A stretch of DNA of 64,000 nt from Bacillota bacterium (lineage in GTDB: Bacteria > Bacillota > Sulfobacillia > RBS10-35 > JAJYVN01). Where the stretch lies: contig JAJZXK010000003.1 of assembly GCA_021806565.1 (NCBI GenBank), forward strand, positions 1 to 64,000. The letters run 5' to 3'. The notes under the pieces are model-generated. The model was not told the origin of the DNA and made no database searches. It saw only the letters and a program-made list of their open reading frames with translations. How positions within the stretch are numbered: the stretch's first letter is position 1; each line of letters begins with the position of its first letter. This document shows, piece after piece, positions 1-10,719 of this stretch. Position numbers and translations under genes: made by a program.

Positions 1-306
1 GGGGCCACCCTGGCCAGTTGGGCCGACGCGCCGAGCACCACCATGGCGACGACCAGCCGGTTGGGGATGCGCAGAGTTCTGAGATCGATCGCGGCCGCGG
101 TCCACAGCCCCAGCGCCACGGCCGCCACAAACGCGGCCCGCGCGCCCGCCCCATACACCCCGGCCGCGGCGGCGCCGGCGGCGGCCGCCACCGCACAAAA
201 CGGCAGCACCCGCGTGGTCGCCCCCTCCGACCGCGCGTAGTGCCAGGCCGGAACGCCGACCGCCGCGCCGATCACCGCGGACACCCCGACCCAAAACAGC
301 GACAAA
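1..306 (-). CDS. Prepilin peptidase (A24-like), C-terminal part, truncated by window edge
   Basis: Reverse-strand reading gives hydrophobic segments plus ...AAAIDLRTLRIPNRLVVAMVVLGA, resembling the D-x-R-...-I-P-N segment of A24 prepilin peptidases; no stop inside the window, start uncertain. Confidence 0.5.
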
Positions 307-327
307 CCCGCACCACCCGTCGACGTG

Positions 328-753
328 CTACCAGGCGATGGACACCTTCCGCCCGGCGGCGACGGCCGTCCCCCCCCTGCCGCGCCGCACCCGCAGCACC
401 ACCTTCGTCCCGCCCGCGGGGGTGAAGTCCAGGGTATAGGTGGAGGCGGTGGCGCGGTAGCGGAAGCGGCCGCTGGTATGCGCCAGCGGATCCGGCCTCG
501 GCAGCAGGGGAGCCAGGGCGGATTCGAGTTGCGACCGGTCCGTGGCCCGCGGAAACGCGCCGTATTCCAACTGGTAGGTCTCCACCGCCGACGCGATGGC
601 GCGCGCGGCGGCCACACCCACCCGCTGCCGTTGCGACTGGTCGCGCCGGGTGACCGTCAGGCCCGCGCCGACGACGCACGCGGCCACACCGACCAGCAGG
701 ACGGTCCGGGACACGCCGGCGCCATGCGACCACACCTGCAGCAGACCCGCCAT
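328..753 (-). CDS. Pseudopilin-like / type II secretion G-like small membrane protein
   Basis: N-terminal TM segment followed by QRVGVAAARAIASAVETYQLEYGAFP, typical of pseudopilin-like soluble domains; ATG at 753. Confidence 0.45.
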   Translation of the reverse strand: MAGLLQVWSHGAGVSRTVLLVGVAACVVGAGLTVTRRDQSQRQRVGVAAARAIASAVETYQLEYGAFPRATDRSQLESALAPLLPRPDPLAHTSGRFRYRATASTYTLDFTPAGGTKVVLRVRRGRGGTAVAAGRKVSIAW

Positions 754-865
754 CCGGTCCACCCCCTGGCAAGCGCGATCCCGCCGCGCCGTCGAAACGG
801 CTGCGAGGGCCCCCGCCCCATGAACCCGATGCCATGCAAGGCGGCACCCGGGAGGGCGGAGCCGG

Positions 866-1546
866 TCACGCCTCGATGGTCGACGCTGTCCCCGCGTCCA
901 CAGGTTCGGTCTCCGCCGCCAGCCCCCTGGCCAACTCGCGACCGATGTCCGCCAACAGGGCAATCAAGCGGCCGTGGGAGGCGGGTGGCACGGACCGGAA
1001 GCGCCCGCCGTAGAACCAACCGGGGGGTTGGGCGATGCGGCGCACGACTTCGACCCGCAGCACCCCCAGGGCATCCGCGGGCGCCTGCGTAAATTGGAGG
1101 TCCAGCACCGTCCCGACGTCCAGCGGATAGTCGCAATGAAATCCGATACCCGTCCGGCTTAGGTCGCATGCCATGGCGCCAAGCGGCCGCTCACCGTCCG
1201 GCGGGCCGAAGCGCAGCGGCAGGTCCAGACAGCGGCGCACCGCCTCGCGGCGCTGCTCGACGTCGATCGCGTCGCCCGGGAAGACCTCGCAGCGCCCCGC
1301 CACCCCGGGCCGCAGCCACGCCTGAAAGCGGTGCACCCCCGTCGGCAGTTCGATCTCCACCTGAGCCGTCCCGGCCATCGCAGACAGGGGCGCATCGCCC
1401 AACTCGACAAAGAAACGCCCGCGCTCCACCAGCCAGCGGCCCGCATGGACCGCCGCGGCGGCCGCGGCCGGGTGTGGCACGATCACATGGGCCCCCGCGC
1501 CGTGGGCACCCTCGATGTGTCTGCGATAGAGGTCCTTGCGGACCAT
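866..1546 (-). CDS. PilZ-domain protein
   Basis: MVRKDLYRR...; RREAVRRCLDLPLRF...CDLSRTGIGFHCDYPLDVGTVLDLQF matches a PilZ-type layout. Confidence 0.65.
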   Translation of the reverse strand: MVRKDLYRRHIEGAHGAGAHVIVPHPAAAAAAVHAGRWLVERGRFFVELGDAPLSAMAGTAQVEIELPTGVHRFQAWLRPGVAGRCEVFPGDAIDVEQRREAVRRCLDLPLRFGPPDGERPLGAMACDLSRTGIGFHCDYPLDVGTVLDLQFTQAPADALGVLRVEVVRRIAQPPGWFYGGRFRSVPPASHGRLIALLADIGRELARGLAAETEPVDAGTASTIEA

Positions 1547-1664
1547 GATACCCCCCGCCCCTTCCGATACGTCCCCTCGGCCGCCCGTCGGGATGGTTAT
1601 CGGCAAACCGGGGCGGCGGAGTGAGCCCCCCGCCAACCCGCGCGCGGACGCTGGCGACGCGCGC

Positions 1665-4487
1665 TCAGGTCCGCCCGACGCGCAATACGGCCGCCCGCCG
1701 CACCCAGATGCGCCGAAGGATCTCGGCCGCCCCCGCCAGCACGGCCCCGGCCAGGGCGAGCGCGCCGACGATCGCCCATGCGGCCGGGTCCAGGGGCGCG
1801 AAGCCGAACAGGGCACGCGCCTGCGGGATGGCAAGGACGGCCAGCAGGATCAGCAGTGAACTCGCGGTGGCCGCAAGCAGCGGGCGGTTGCCGCCGACGC
1901 CGACCTCCCAAAGGGTGCGGCGCTCGGCACGGGCGTCAAAGGCATGCAGCAACTGGCTGAGCACCAGGGTGCACGTGGCCGCCGTCCGCGCGGCCGCCGT
2001 GTCCCCGCCGCGGGCCAGCACCAGCCAAAACGCCCCCAGCGCGAAGCCGCCGATCAGAAGGCCGCGCCAGGCGATCCGCTTGCCGAGTCCGCCGGCGAAC
2101 ACCCCCTCGCGCGGGTCGCGCGGCGCACGCCGCATGATGTCCGGGGCCGGAGGATCCAACCCCAGGGCGAGGGCGGGCAGGCCGTCGGTCACCAGGTTGA
2201 TCAGCAGCAACTGCAGCGGCAGCAGCGGCAGGGGCAGGCCGGCCAGCGTGCCGGCCAGCATGACCAGCACCTCTCCTGTGTTGCAGGCCAGGAGGTAGCG
2301 GATGCACTTGCGGATGTTGTCATAAATGGCGCGGCCCTCCTCGACGGCGGCCACGATCGTGGCGAAGTTGTCGTCGGTCAACACCAGGGCACTGCTTTCC
2401 CGGGTGACGTCCGTGCCGCCCAGGCCCATGGCCACCCCGATGTCCGCCTCCTTGAGCGCGGGTGCGTCGTTGACACCGTCGCCCGTCATCGCCACGACGG
2501 CGCTGCGGGCGCGCAGGGCCCGCACGATGTGGAGTTTGTCGGCGGGCGAGACCCGCGCGAACACCGAGGCGCGTTCCACGGCCTGCGCCAGGCCGTGCGC
2601 GTCCATTCCCGCCATTTCCGCCCCGCTGACCACCGCATCCGCCTGAACCTGCAGGCCAACGCGGCGGGCGATCGCGGCCGCGGTCAGGGCGTGGTCCCCG
2701 GTGATCATGACCACGCGGATACCCGCCTGCTGACAGCGGCGCACCGCCGCCGGCACCTCCGGGCGCGGCGGATCCCACATGCCCACCAGCCCGACCAGGG
2801 TGAGGTCCCGTTCCAGGGTCTCGCCGTCGACGCGCGCCGGTGGTGGACCCGTCCAGCCCCTCTCCGCCAGCGCCAGGACCCGTAGCGCCTCCGCCGCCAT
2901 GCGGTCGCCCTCCCGCCGCAGGCGGGCCGCCCAGGCCCCGTCCAGTGGCTCAGCGCCGCGCCGCGTACCGACCCGCGCGCAGCGTCCCAACACCTCTTCA
3001 AGCGCACCCTTGACCAGGACACGCCCGCCCTGCCGACCGGCGCACAACACGGACATCCGTCGGCGTTCCGCCTCGAACGGCACCTCGCCGAGGCGCGGCC
3101 ACTGCGCCCGCAGGACCGGGATATCGGCGCCGGCGGCCGCCGCCCACCGCGTCAGCGCCACCTCCGTCGGATCGCCGGACTCGGTGGTGGCGTTGTTGCA
3201 AAGGGCGGACACCCGCACACAGGCCGCCAGCGCCGGGTCGTCCGCCCCCGACGAGTGGTCGGCGTCCACGCGGTGCGCGGCGCCCGCCGCATACACCTCC
3301 CGCACCGCCACGGTGTTCTGCGTCAGCGTCCCCGTCTTGTCCGAGCAGATGATCGTGGCGCAGCCCAGCGTCTCGACGGCCGGCAGGTGCCGCACGATGG
3401 CGTGGCGGGCGATCATCCGCTGCACCCCGAGGGCCAGCGCCATGGTGACGATGGCGGGCAGTCCCTCGGGAATGGCCGCCACGGCGAGGCTGACCCCCGC
3501 CAGGAACATGCGGTAGGGTGGCTCGCCCTGCAGCACCCCGACCACCACCACAAGGGCGGCGATGGCGAGACAGGCGACCACCAGCCACCGCCCCAGGGCG
3601 TCGAGCCGCCGCTGCAGGGGCGTCGGCCCTTCGTCCGCCTCCAGGATCAATCCGGCGATGCGGCCGACCTCCGTCCGCATGCCGGTGGCCGTGACGACGG
3701 CAACCCCGTGGCCGCGCACGATGTGGCTGCCCTGAAACACCATGTTGTGGCGGTCTCCCGGCGCGAGTTCCGCCCCCGTCGGCGGGACGGGCAGCGCCGC
3801 CGTCGCCTTCGACCCTGGACGCGACTCCCCGGTCAGGGCGGATTCCTCCGCCGCCAGTGAAGAGACCTCCAGCAGGCGTCCGTCGGCGGCGACGCGGTCG
3901 CCGGCCTCCAGGATCAGGACGTCCCCTGGCGCCACGGAGTCTGCGGCAACGACCCGCAACTGGCTGTCGCGGCGCACGCGCGCCACCGGAGCGGCCAGCC
4001 GCCGTAGCGCGTCCAGCGAGCGCTCCGCCCGGGCCTCCTGCATATAGCCGAGGACGGCGTTCACGGCGACGATCACCAGCACCGCCGCGGCATCCACCGT
4101 CTCACCCAGGAAGATCGAGACCAGGGCCGCCCCCACCAACGCCAGCACCATGACATCCTCAAACTGTGCCAGCACCAGGCGCCAGGTAGGCTTGCCGCCT
4201 CCAGCGGCCAGACGGTTCCAGCCATGGACCTCAAGCCGCTGCGCCGCCTCGTCCGTGGACAATCCCTGCGCCGGGTCCACTCCGAGACGCTCGCACACCA
4301 GCGCCGCCTCGAGGTGGTGGGGTGCCGGGTCCACCGGCGGCGCCGATCGCAGCCCCCTGAGCCGGGGCGCGGTCTGGGGGGGCCCATCCGCACGGGTCGC
4401 GGGTCCGGTCGCCGCACTGTGCAACCATGCACCTTCCCCTGCGCGGACTTGGGCGCACCCCATGGGGCCTTCGGCGCTCCACCGCAA
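1665..4487 (-). CDS. SERCA/PMA-type cation-translocating P-type ATPase (probably Ca2+)
   Basis: [57 protein letters not shown]; start uncertain (a later start is possible). Confidence 0.92.
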   Translation of the reverse strand: MRWSAEGPMGCAQVRAGEGAWLHSAATGPATRADGPPQTAPRLRGLRSAPPVDPAPHHLEAALVCERLGVDPAQGLSTDEAAQRLEVHGWNRLAAGGGKPTWRLVLAQFEDVMVLALVGAALVSIFLGETVDAAAVLVIVAVNAVLGYMQEARAERSLDALRRLAAPVARVRRDSQLRVVAADSVAPGDVLILEAGDRVAADGRLLEVSSLAAEESALTGESRPGSKATAALPVPPTGAELAPGDRHNMVFQGSHIVRGHGVAVVTATGMRTEVGRIAGLILEADEGPTPLQRRLDALGRWLVVACLAIAALVVVVGVLQGEPPYRMFLAGVSLAVAAIPEGLPAIVTMALALGVQRMIARHAIVRHLPAVETLGCATIICSDKTGTLTQNTVAVREVYAAGAAHRVDADHSSGADDPALAACVRVSALCNNATTESGDPTEVALTRWAAAAGADIPVLRAQWPRLGEVPFEAERRRMSVLCAGRQGGRVLVKGALEEVLGRCARVGTRRGAEPLDGAWAARLRREGDRMAAEALRVLALAERGWTGPPPARVDGETLERDLTLVGLVGMWDPPRPEVPAAVRRCQQAGIRVVMITGDHALTAAAIARRVGLQVQADAVVSGAEMAGMDAHGLAQAVERASVFARVSPADKLHIVRALRARSAVVAMTGDGVNDAPALKEADIGVAMGLGGTDVTRESSALVLTDDNFATIVAAVEEGRAIYDNIRKCIRYLLACNTGEVLVMLAGTLAGLPLPLLPLQLLLINLVTDGLPALALGLDPPAPDIMRRAPRDPREGVFAGGLGKRIAWRGLLIGGFALGAFWLVLARGGDTAAARTAATCTLVLSQLLHAFDARAERRTLWEVGVGGNRPLLAATASSLLILLAVLAIPQARALFGFAPLDPAAWAIVGALALAGAVLAGAAEILRRIWVRRAAVLRVGRT

Positions 4488-4538
4488 GCCGGAGCATGCC
4501 TATGCCCGCGCTGCGGGGGACATGAGGCGCGCCCAGGC

Positions 4539-4570
4539 GGCCGATCCCCGCTGTCTGGCGGGGATCGGCC
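4539..4570. repeat. Perfect 13-bp stem / 6-nt loop hairpin
   Basis: GGCCGATCCCCGC-tgtctg-GCGGGGATCGGCC between the ATPase gene and the 4734..5540 gene. Confidence 0.85.
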
Positions 4571-4733
4571 ACAGCGATGAGGGAATAGGGAGGAAAGGGG
4601 ATGTCCTGGAGGGTCGCCTGGAAGCGGGCGGGCTGAAGCTTCGGCCGACTGGCGGCGGTTCGCTGGCCGCTGTGGCCGCGCCTGGGTGGTCGGGCCACGC
4701 CGCTCTATGCAGGTCCGGGCCGGGCGGATGGGC

Positions 4734-5540
4734 TCAGAACGGCGGCAGCGCTTGCTGTGCGCGGCGCCCGTGGGCCGCCGCGTTCACCCCCGGCATGCCG
4801 CGCGCCCGCCAGAGGGCGGCGGCATACGCGCGCGCGCCGCCCACCGACACCCCGGCCGGCGGCGACGGATCCAGGATGCGCACGGACACGGCGCCCACGG
4901 CCGCCGCCACGGCGGAGCCCAGGGCCCGTCCACGGCCGTAGTGTTGCCGCAGTGCCCTCAGCGCCGACCGCCGGCGCAATCGCTCCGGCAGGTAGACGGA
5001 CCAAAAGGCCTGCCCCATGCGCCGCGCCAGGGCGGCCTCGCCGGCCGGCAGCGCGCGGTGGCGCAAGGAGGCGGGCCGTTCTGCCCACGCGGCCGCATCG
5101 GGCAGGCCTGGCAGGCCGCGTGCCGCGCGCAGCAGCGCCGCCGTACCCAGGAGGCGTGCCAGGCCGGCCGTGGCGGTGTGCGTCCGCCGTACCTCGGGCA
5201 GCATGGTCTGGGCGATGGCAAAGGCGCGGCTGCCCGGATAGCGGGCGGACGATCGCCACAGACTGCGCTGGCGGCGCGCCACCGCGACCGCCGCGGTCCA
5301 CTCCGCCCGGCTGACCGGCAGCGACCCGACGTCCAGCACGAGCTTGGCGGCACCAGGCGCGCGGTAGGCGGCGGCCACGGCGTCCGCGGTCGCGGCGCGC
5401 GAGACGACCGCCGCACCACACCCGGTCAAAAGCAGCGCCAGCGCAACCCCAGGCCATGGCCACCCACGCCGCACGGCCTCCACCCCCGCCAAAGCGTAGA
5501 CCGCTCCGCCGGCGGCGGCCAGTGCAGCCTGGGGACCCAC
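4734..5540 (-). CDS. Hypothetical protein next to the FTR1 permease
   Basis: 268-aa ORF, N-terminal hydrophobic segments ending in LLLTGCGAAVV (lipobox-like), no recognised domain. Confidence 0.6.
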   Translation of the reverse strand: MGPQAALAAAGGAVYALAGVEAVRRGWPWPGVALALLLTGCGAAVVSRAATADAVAAAYRAPGAAKLVLDVGSLPVSRAEWTAAVAVARRQRSLWRSSARYPGSRAFAIAQTMLPEVRRTHTATAGLARLLGTAALLRAARGLPGLPDAAAWAERPASLRHRALPAGEAALARRMGQAFWSVYLPERLRRRSALRALRQHYGRGRALGSAVAAAVGAVSVRILDPSPPAGVSVGGARAYAAALWRARGMPGVNAAAHGRRAQQALPPF

Positions 5541-5556
5541 GGGCGACCGGGCGGAC

Positions 5557-6402
5557 CTACCGGGCGCCGCCGCCGGCGACCCGGTCCAGCCGGATGTAGC
5601 CGACCACGCTGACGGTCAGGAACGCGATATACGCGGCCAACTGGAGCGACGACGGCGCCTGGGCGTACCCGAAAAAGCCATGCAGCAGCCCGCCCAAGAC
5701 GCTGTGCTCCGAAAGCAGGCTGCCGCTGTGCCACACCGCCCGGGTAGCGAACGGCAGCCAGCCGAGGCGCTGCAGATCCTGCACACCGTCGGCCAACAAC
5801 CCGGCGGCAAACAGCAGCAACACGACCCCGAGCGCGTTGAAAAAGACGGCCAGCGGCAGGCGCCGGCCCAGGCGGTACATCCAATAACTGACGCCGAGGC
5901 CGAGCCCCAGCCCGACCGCGGCCCCCAGTCCAAGCGCGAACGGACGGGACCCAAGCGCCAGGGCCAGCATGAACAGCACCGTCTCAAGGCCCTCGCGGCC
6001 GACCGTCACGAAGGCGAGCAGTGGCAGGGCCAGGGCACTGGATCCGGCCGCCAGCGCCGCCGCGAGCTGCGCTTCCATCTCCCGGCGCAACCCGCGCGCG
6101 CGGCGCTTCATCCAGAAACTCATCCAGGTCAGGAGGCCGGTCGCGACCAGGTAGGTCGCTGCCTCGAGCAACGCCTGCAGGCGCGACCCCGGATAGGATT
6201 GCAGCAGGTGAAAACCCGCGACGCCGACGGCGATGTCCAGCGCCAGGGCGATCCCGACGCCCCACCAGACCGCCGCGGCGCGGTCCGGACGGCCGACGCG
6301 GTGCAGGTAGGCCAAGAGCACGCCCACGATCAGGCTCGCCTCCAGCGACTCGCGAAAGAAGATCGCCGCCGCGGCCAGCACCGGCCCGCCCCCTCCCTGC
6401 AC
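5557..6402 (-). CDS. FTR1-family high-affinity iron permease
   Basis: Two REXXE motifs: FFRESLEASLIVGV and VGREGLETVLFML; 7-TM-like hydropathy. Confidence 0.9.
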   Translation of the reverse strand: MQGGGGPVLAAAAIFFRESLEASLIVGVLLAYLHRVGRPDRAAAVWWGVGIALALDIAVGVAGFHLLQSYPGSRLQALLEAATYLVATGLLTWMSFWMKRRARGLRREMEAQLAAALAAGSSALALPLLAFVTVGREGLETVLFMLALALGSRPFALGLGAAVGLGLGLGVSYWMYRLGRRLPLAVFFNALGVVLLLFAAGLLADGVQDLQRLGWLPFATRAVWHSGSLLSEHSVLGGLLHGFFGYAQAPSSLQLAAYIAFLTVSVVGYIRLDRVAGGGAR

Positions 6403-6465
6403 CCCCGGGCGCCCGCGAACCGGCGGACGGCCGTGACCGCCTGCCGTCGCGCCGATACGCCCGTA

Positions 6466-6490
6466 ATCTCCGATCGATACACTCGGATAT
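6466..6490. promoter_or_regulatory. Imperfect palindrome at the FTR1 transcription start
   Basis: ATCTCCGA-tcgatacac-TCGGATAT, one mismatch in the 8-bp arms, just downstream of the -10. Confidence 0.45.
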
Positions 6491-6501
6491 GGCGCGTCGC
6501 C

Positions 6502-6530
6502 ATGTTAGGCGCGCCGAATCCGCCTGTCAA
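6502..6530 (-). promoter_or_regulatory. Sigma-A-type promoter for the FTR1 gene
   Basis: Minus strand TTGACA (6530-6525), 17-nt spacer, TAACAT (6507-6502). Confidence 0.65.
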
Positions 6531-6706
6531 GCGGAGCGCGCCGCGGCAGGGGCCATGGCCGGCAGCGGCCGTGAGCTGGCCGGCGCGTTCCGGCCTTCGC
6601 CCTGCGCGACGGGGAAGGACGCCATCCGACCTCGACGTCGGAGCATACCGACGGACCGGTCAGCAGACAGCGCCTGGGGTGTGGTGGGAGCCTTGGGCGA
6701 TGCGCG

Positions 6707-7300
6707 TCAGAGGACGAGCCGCGGGCCCGTCATCCGGTCCAGGGCATCGGCGCAGTGCCTGCGCAGCACCGGCTCGCTCTGAGGGTCGACGGCGACCGCC
6801 TGCACCGCCGCGCGGGCCCGGCGGTCTTGTAACTGGGAGGTGAGGAAGCGCATCGCCGCATGACGCACGCGCTTGCTGCGATCGTGGCGGGCCAGGTGGA
6901 GGATCAGCGGCACGGGGTCCAGGCCCAGGCTGTCGGCGCGGCCGTCGGTCAGCGCCTGCACCGCCGCCAGCCGGACCGCAGCAACCCGATCATGCGTGCC
7001 GCTGACGATGGCGCAGGCGGAGGCGCGGCGGCGGTGCTGCTGCAGCAACACCGCGCACCAGCGCCGGACCTCGACCCGGTCGTGCCGGGCCAGGCCGCGC
7101 TCCAGCGCCGGCGCCGCCGCAGCGCCCAGGCGCCGCAGTTCCGCAACCGCGATCTGGCGTTGCGCCGCATCCGCAGCGCTCAGTTGTTCCACCAGTTCCC
7201 AAGCCGGAGCTGGCTCCGGCACCAGTTGCACCACGGCCGCCCAACCTCCCCCGCACCCCGCCTCGACCGCCCGGCCCATCCCGGCCAAACTCGACAGCAA
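6707..7300 (-). CDS. HEAT-repeat-like protein
   Basis: Repeated helical units such as AVAELRRLGAAAAPALERGLARHDRVEVRRWCAVLL and AAVRLAAVQALTD. Confidence 0.6.
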   Translation of the reverse strand: MLSSLAGMGRAVEAGCGGGWAAVVQLVPEPAPAWELVEQLSAADAAQRQIAVAELRRLGAAAAPALERGLARHDRVEVRRWCAVLLQQHRRRASACAIVSGTHDRVAAVRLAAVQALTDGRADSLGLDPVPLILHLARHDRSKRVRHAAMRFLTSQLQDRRARAAVQAVAVDPQSEPVLRRHCADALDRMTGPRLVL

Positions 7301-7452
7301 ACGACGTGGAAGGAGTGCCTACGCCGGTCGCTCCCATCTTCCCTGCCACTCGTTTGTCGAACCAATCGACACGGGCCGTGGCAGGAACCGGGATGCGGAT
7401 CTCCAACCCGGATATAGTGGCGGACCCGTCTGGCTCCGCCCACCGGAGGTGG

Positions 7453-8274
7453 ATGATGGCGAGCGGTCCGGCTCCGCGCCTCATTCTCAACTGCGACGAT
7501 TTCGGCTCCTGTCTCGCCGCCAACGACGGCATCGAACAGGCCCTCACCGAAGGTTTGGCCACCTCGGCATCGGTGATGGTGCCATGCGCCTGGGCCTACG
7601 ACGCCTGTCAGCGGGCGCGGGAGCACCCGGAATGGTCGATCGGTTTGCACCTGACGCTCAGTTGCGAGTGGCAGCGCCTGCGCTGGCGGCCGGTGCTGGC
7701 CCGCGCCATCCCCAGCCTGTGCGGCCCGGACGGCTTCTGCTGGTCGACCCCCGCCGAGATGCGCGAGCACGTCCAGCCAGAAGAGGCCCTGGCCGAATGC
7801 CAGGCGCAGATCGAGCAGTTCCTCGCCTGGGGCGCGCGGCCCACACACCTGGATTGCCACATGGGCGTGATGTATGGGGAGCCGGAGTTCTTCGAGGTCT
7901 ACCTGGAATTGGCGACGCGCTACGACCTGCCGGTCCGGCTCATCGGTGAGCGGGAACTGGCGGCGCGGGGCTCGCGCGCCAGAGATCTGGCCAAGCGCCG
8001 CGGCATCCGCTCACCCGACGACCTGCTCAACGCCCCGCGGCGCGCCGCCGGGGAGGACCTCCGCGCCTACCTGCTGCGGACCCTCGGCGACCTGCCTCCC
8101 GGCAGCACCAGTGAGGTCTTCTTCCATCCTGCGACGGCGGGCCCCGAGTTGGACGCCTGCGCGCGCGACCCACAGGTCCGCGCCCGAGACCTTCTCTGGC
8201 TCACCGGCGATGCCGAATTGCGCGCCGCCTTCGAACGGCACGGCGTCAAGCGCATCAACTGGCGGGATCTCTGA
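7453..8274 (+). CDS. ChbG/YdjC-family carbohydrate deacetylase
   Basis: LILNCDDFG...HLTLSCEW...PTHLDCHMGVMY; RBS ggaggtgg before ATG 7453. Confidence 0.85.
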   Translation: MMASGPAPRLILNCDDFGSCLAANDGIEQALTEGLATSASVMVPCAWAYDACQRAREHPEWSIGLHLTLSCEWQRLRWRPVLARAIPSLCGPDGFCWSTPAEMREHVQPEEALAECQAQIEQFLAWGARPTHLDCHMGVMYGEPEFFEVYLELATRYDLPVRLIGERELAARGSRARDLAKRRGIRSPDDLLNAPRRAAGEDLRAYLLRTLGDLPPGSTSEVFFHPATAGPELDACARDPQVRARDLLWLTGDAELRAAFERHGVKRINWRDL

Positions 8275-8881
8275 GCCCGGCCAGGTGGGCGGTGTCGTTG
8301 CAGCGCACCACGTGCAGTCCCCCCGCCTCCAGCCGCAGGTGGCTGATGCAGGCGTTGTCCTGGGAGAAGGAGACCCGCGCCCCGGGTGCCGGACCGAGCC
8401 ACGCCGCCAGCAGCATGCCGTTGAGGGTGCCGTGCGCCACCAGGGCCACCGCGGTACCCTCGGGCAGGGCGGCGATGCGGTGTTGCAGGCGGCCGACGCG
8501 GGCGGCGACGTCTGCGGCCGCTTCCGGGCCGGGATACGGCCACCCGCCCGCCGGCATCTCCGACTCGATCTCGGCCTCGGGAAACAGCCGGCCGAGTTCG
8601 TCGCGCGGCAGGCTCGTATACGGGTCCCAACGGTTGTGCTCCACCAGGTCGTTCCACACGGAGACCCGAATGCCGGCCGCTGCCGCCAGCGGCCGTGCGG
8701 TCTCCAGCGAACGCCGCAGCGGGCTGGCGACGACGAGCGAGAGGCCGGCGCCCGCCAGGGCCTGGGCGAGGCGCTGGGCCTGTGCCCGACCAAGGGCCGT
8801 GAGGCCCGCGTCGTAGATCCGTTCACCGGTGATGTTGTTGGGCGTCTGCCCGTGCCGCAAGAGATAGACGTCGGTGGCCAC
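8255..8881 (-). CDS. Histidine phosphatase superfamily protein (paralog 1)
   Basis: YLLRHGQTPNN...SPLRRSLETARPL...VALVAHGTLNGMLL; GTG start; 3' end overlaps the deacetylase by 20 bp. Confidence 0.88.
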   Translation of the reverse strand: MATDVYLLRHGQTPNNITGERIYDAGLTALGRAQAQRLAQALAGAGLSLVVASPLRRSLETARPLAAAAGIRVSVWNDLVEHNRWDPYTSLPRDELGRLFPEAEIESEMPAGGWPYPGPEAAADVAARVGRLQHRIAALPEGTAVALVAHGTLNGMLLAAWLGPAPGARVSFSQDNACISHLRLEAGGLHVVRCNDTAHLAGLRDPAS

Positions 8882-9068
8882 GCGTCCCCGCCTTTCCCTG
8901 TGGGCTTGGTCATGCCCTCGGCGCCTTCCACCGCACCCGCCGCACCCACCGCACGCGGGATGCCATGCATTCGCAGCGGACCAGGCCCGGTCCTGTCGCC
9001 GTGCGGCCGCCGGCCCCGAGCCGTATAGTGGTGCGGTGCCTGCGCCGCATCGCAAAGGGGGAGAGGGA

Positions 9069-9833
9069 TTGCCGGGGCCGACCACCACGATCGCGTTGCT
9101 GGCGGTCGGACTGGGCATCGGACTGCTCGCCGGCCTCTTCGGTATCGGAGGCGGCATCCTGGCCATCCCGGGACTGACGCTGCTCTTGCACCTGGACCAG
9201 CACCTGGCGCAGGGGACCAGCCTGGCCACGATCGTGCCCACCACGGCCTTCGCCGCCTATCGCTACGCGCGGCGCGATTCGGTCCACTGGCGCGCCGCCG
9301 CCTGGGTCGGCGGGGCCGCGCTGGCGGTCGGCTTCGCGAGCGCCCACCTCGCCCTGGCCCTGCCGGCGCGCTTGCTGCGCAGCCTCTTCGCGCTGTTCCT
9401 CCTCTATGTCGCGGTCCGCACCATGCGCCACCGGTCCGCGGCGGCCACCACGCAAAGCACCCGCGCGGCACGCGAGCAGGCCCCGACGCAGGCCGGCATC
9501 GGCGGTGCCGTCGGCCTGCTGGCGGGCCTGCTCGGCGTGGGCGGCGGCAGCATCGCGACCCCCGCCCTGGTGCTGTTGTGCGGCTTTCCGCAGCAACTCG
9601 CCCAGGGGACCTCGCTGGCCGCCATCGTGCTGTCGTCGTCGGCGGGCACGCTCGGGTACGCGCTGGCGGGGAGCGTGGACTGGATGGCCGCCGCCATCCT
9701 CTTTGCGGGGGCCGCGGCGACCGTCCCGGCCGGGACGGCCCTGGCGCACCGGTTGCCGGAACTACACCTGCGGCGGGTGTTCGCGGCCCTGCTTTGCGTC
9801 ATCGCGGTCCTGGAGTTGACGCAGGGCCTGTGA
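9069..9833 (+). CDS. TauE/SafE-family permease (sulfite exporter family)
   Basis: Duplicated LLAGLFGIGGGILAIPGL / LLAGLLGVGGGSIATPALVLL half-repeats and QGTSLA motifs; TTG start with gggggagagg upstream. Confidence 0.88.
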   Translation: MPGPTTTIALLAVGLGIGLLAGLFGIGGGILAIPGLTLLLHLDQHLAQGTSLATIVPTTAFAAYRYARRDSVHWRAAAWVGGAALAVGFASAHLALALPARLLRSLFALFLLYVAVRTMRHRSAAATTQSTRAAREQAPTQAGIGGAVGLLAGLLGVGGGSIATPALVLLCGFPQQLAQGTSLAAIVLSSSAGTLGYALAGSVDWMAAAILFAGAAATVPAGTALAHRLPELHLRRVFAALLCVIAVLELTQGL

Positions 9834-10719
9834 GGGAAGGCGGAGACCAGCCGCCCGCGTCGATGCCGGCAAGGTCGCGGGCCTCGCGTTCGGTGAAGCC
9901 GCTGGCCCGCAGCCGCCGGTAGACGTGCAGCGGTGAACTGAGCGGGCGCTCCTGCGCCACCCAGCGGTGGAACACCACGGCCAGGGCCACGATGTACGCT
10001 GCATGGGAACCTAGCCCCAGCACGGCCCCGCCCAACTGGCGATCGGTCGTCGGACCGATCCCCCACCAGTGCGGCGCGTGCGCGAAAGTCGCGTACGGCA
10101 TCCCGTGGCCGAAGGTCAACACGACGAACGCGATGGTCACCACCACCCAGTTCGCGAACAGATAGAGGATCAGTCCCGGCTCCCGCAGCGGACGCGGGTC
10201 CGGAACCGGGGCCAGGACGGGCCACCACATGCACAGCGCCGCCATCCCGAGGAGCATCCCCTGCGCCAGAGCCAACAGCGGTACGGCCGCCACCCGGTCG
10301 AACAACCACGGCCACAGGTGCAGCCCGAACAGACCATGAAACAGCAGCGTCGCCGGCAGTGGACGGGTGATGGCGCGGACCAGGCGGCGCCGCCCTGGCC
10401 GTGCCCAAAGCGGCCGCCAGAGCCCCGGCGGCGTCCCGTGCAGGGCCAGCGGGGCCGCCACAAAAGCGAGCAGCACGTCCTGCAGCATGCCCGCGGCGAA
10501 CAGCCCACGGGCCAGGTAGGCCAGGGGGCTGCCGAGGGCCGCGTACGCACAGGCCAGCGCGGCGAGAAACGCGGCGGCGCGGTCCCAGGAGACGGCGGCA
10601 CGCCGGCCGCCGCTCCAGACCCAGGCGCGCAGGTAGGCGGCGGCGGCGGCAAGCGCGGTCAATCCGAACCACGGGTGCCACAGGGAGGCGAATCCGGCTC
10701 CCGCAAACGGCCCCGACAT
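9799..10719 (-). CDS. Cytochrome c oxidase assembly factor CtaG/caa3-type membrane protein
   Basis: Multi-TM protein with LARGLFAAGMLQDVLLAFVAAPLALHGTP and FGLHLWPWLFD segments typical of caa3_CtaG. Confidence 0.8.
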   Translation of the reverse strand: MSGPFAGAGFASLWHPWFGLTALAAAAAYLRAWVWSGGRRAAVSWDRAAAFLAALACAYAALGSPLAYLARGLFAAGMLQDVLLAFVAAPLALHGTPPGLWRPLWARPGRRRLVRAITRPLPATLLFHGLFGLHLWPWLFDRVAAVPLLALAQGMLLGMAALCMWWPVLAPVPDPRPLREPGLILYLFANWVVVTIAFVVLTFGHGMPYATFAHAPHWWGIGPTTDRQLGGAVLGLGSHAAYIVALAVVFHRWVAQERPLSSPLHVYRRLRASGFTEREARDLAGIDAGGWSPPSLTGPASTPGPR

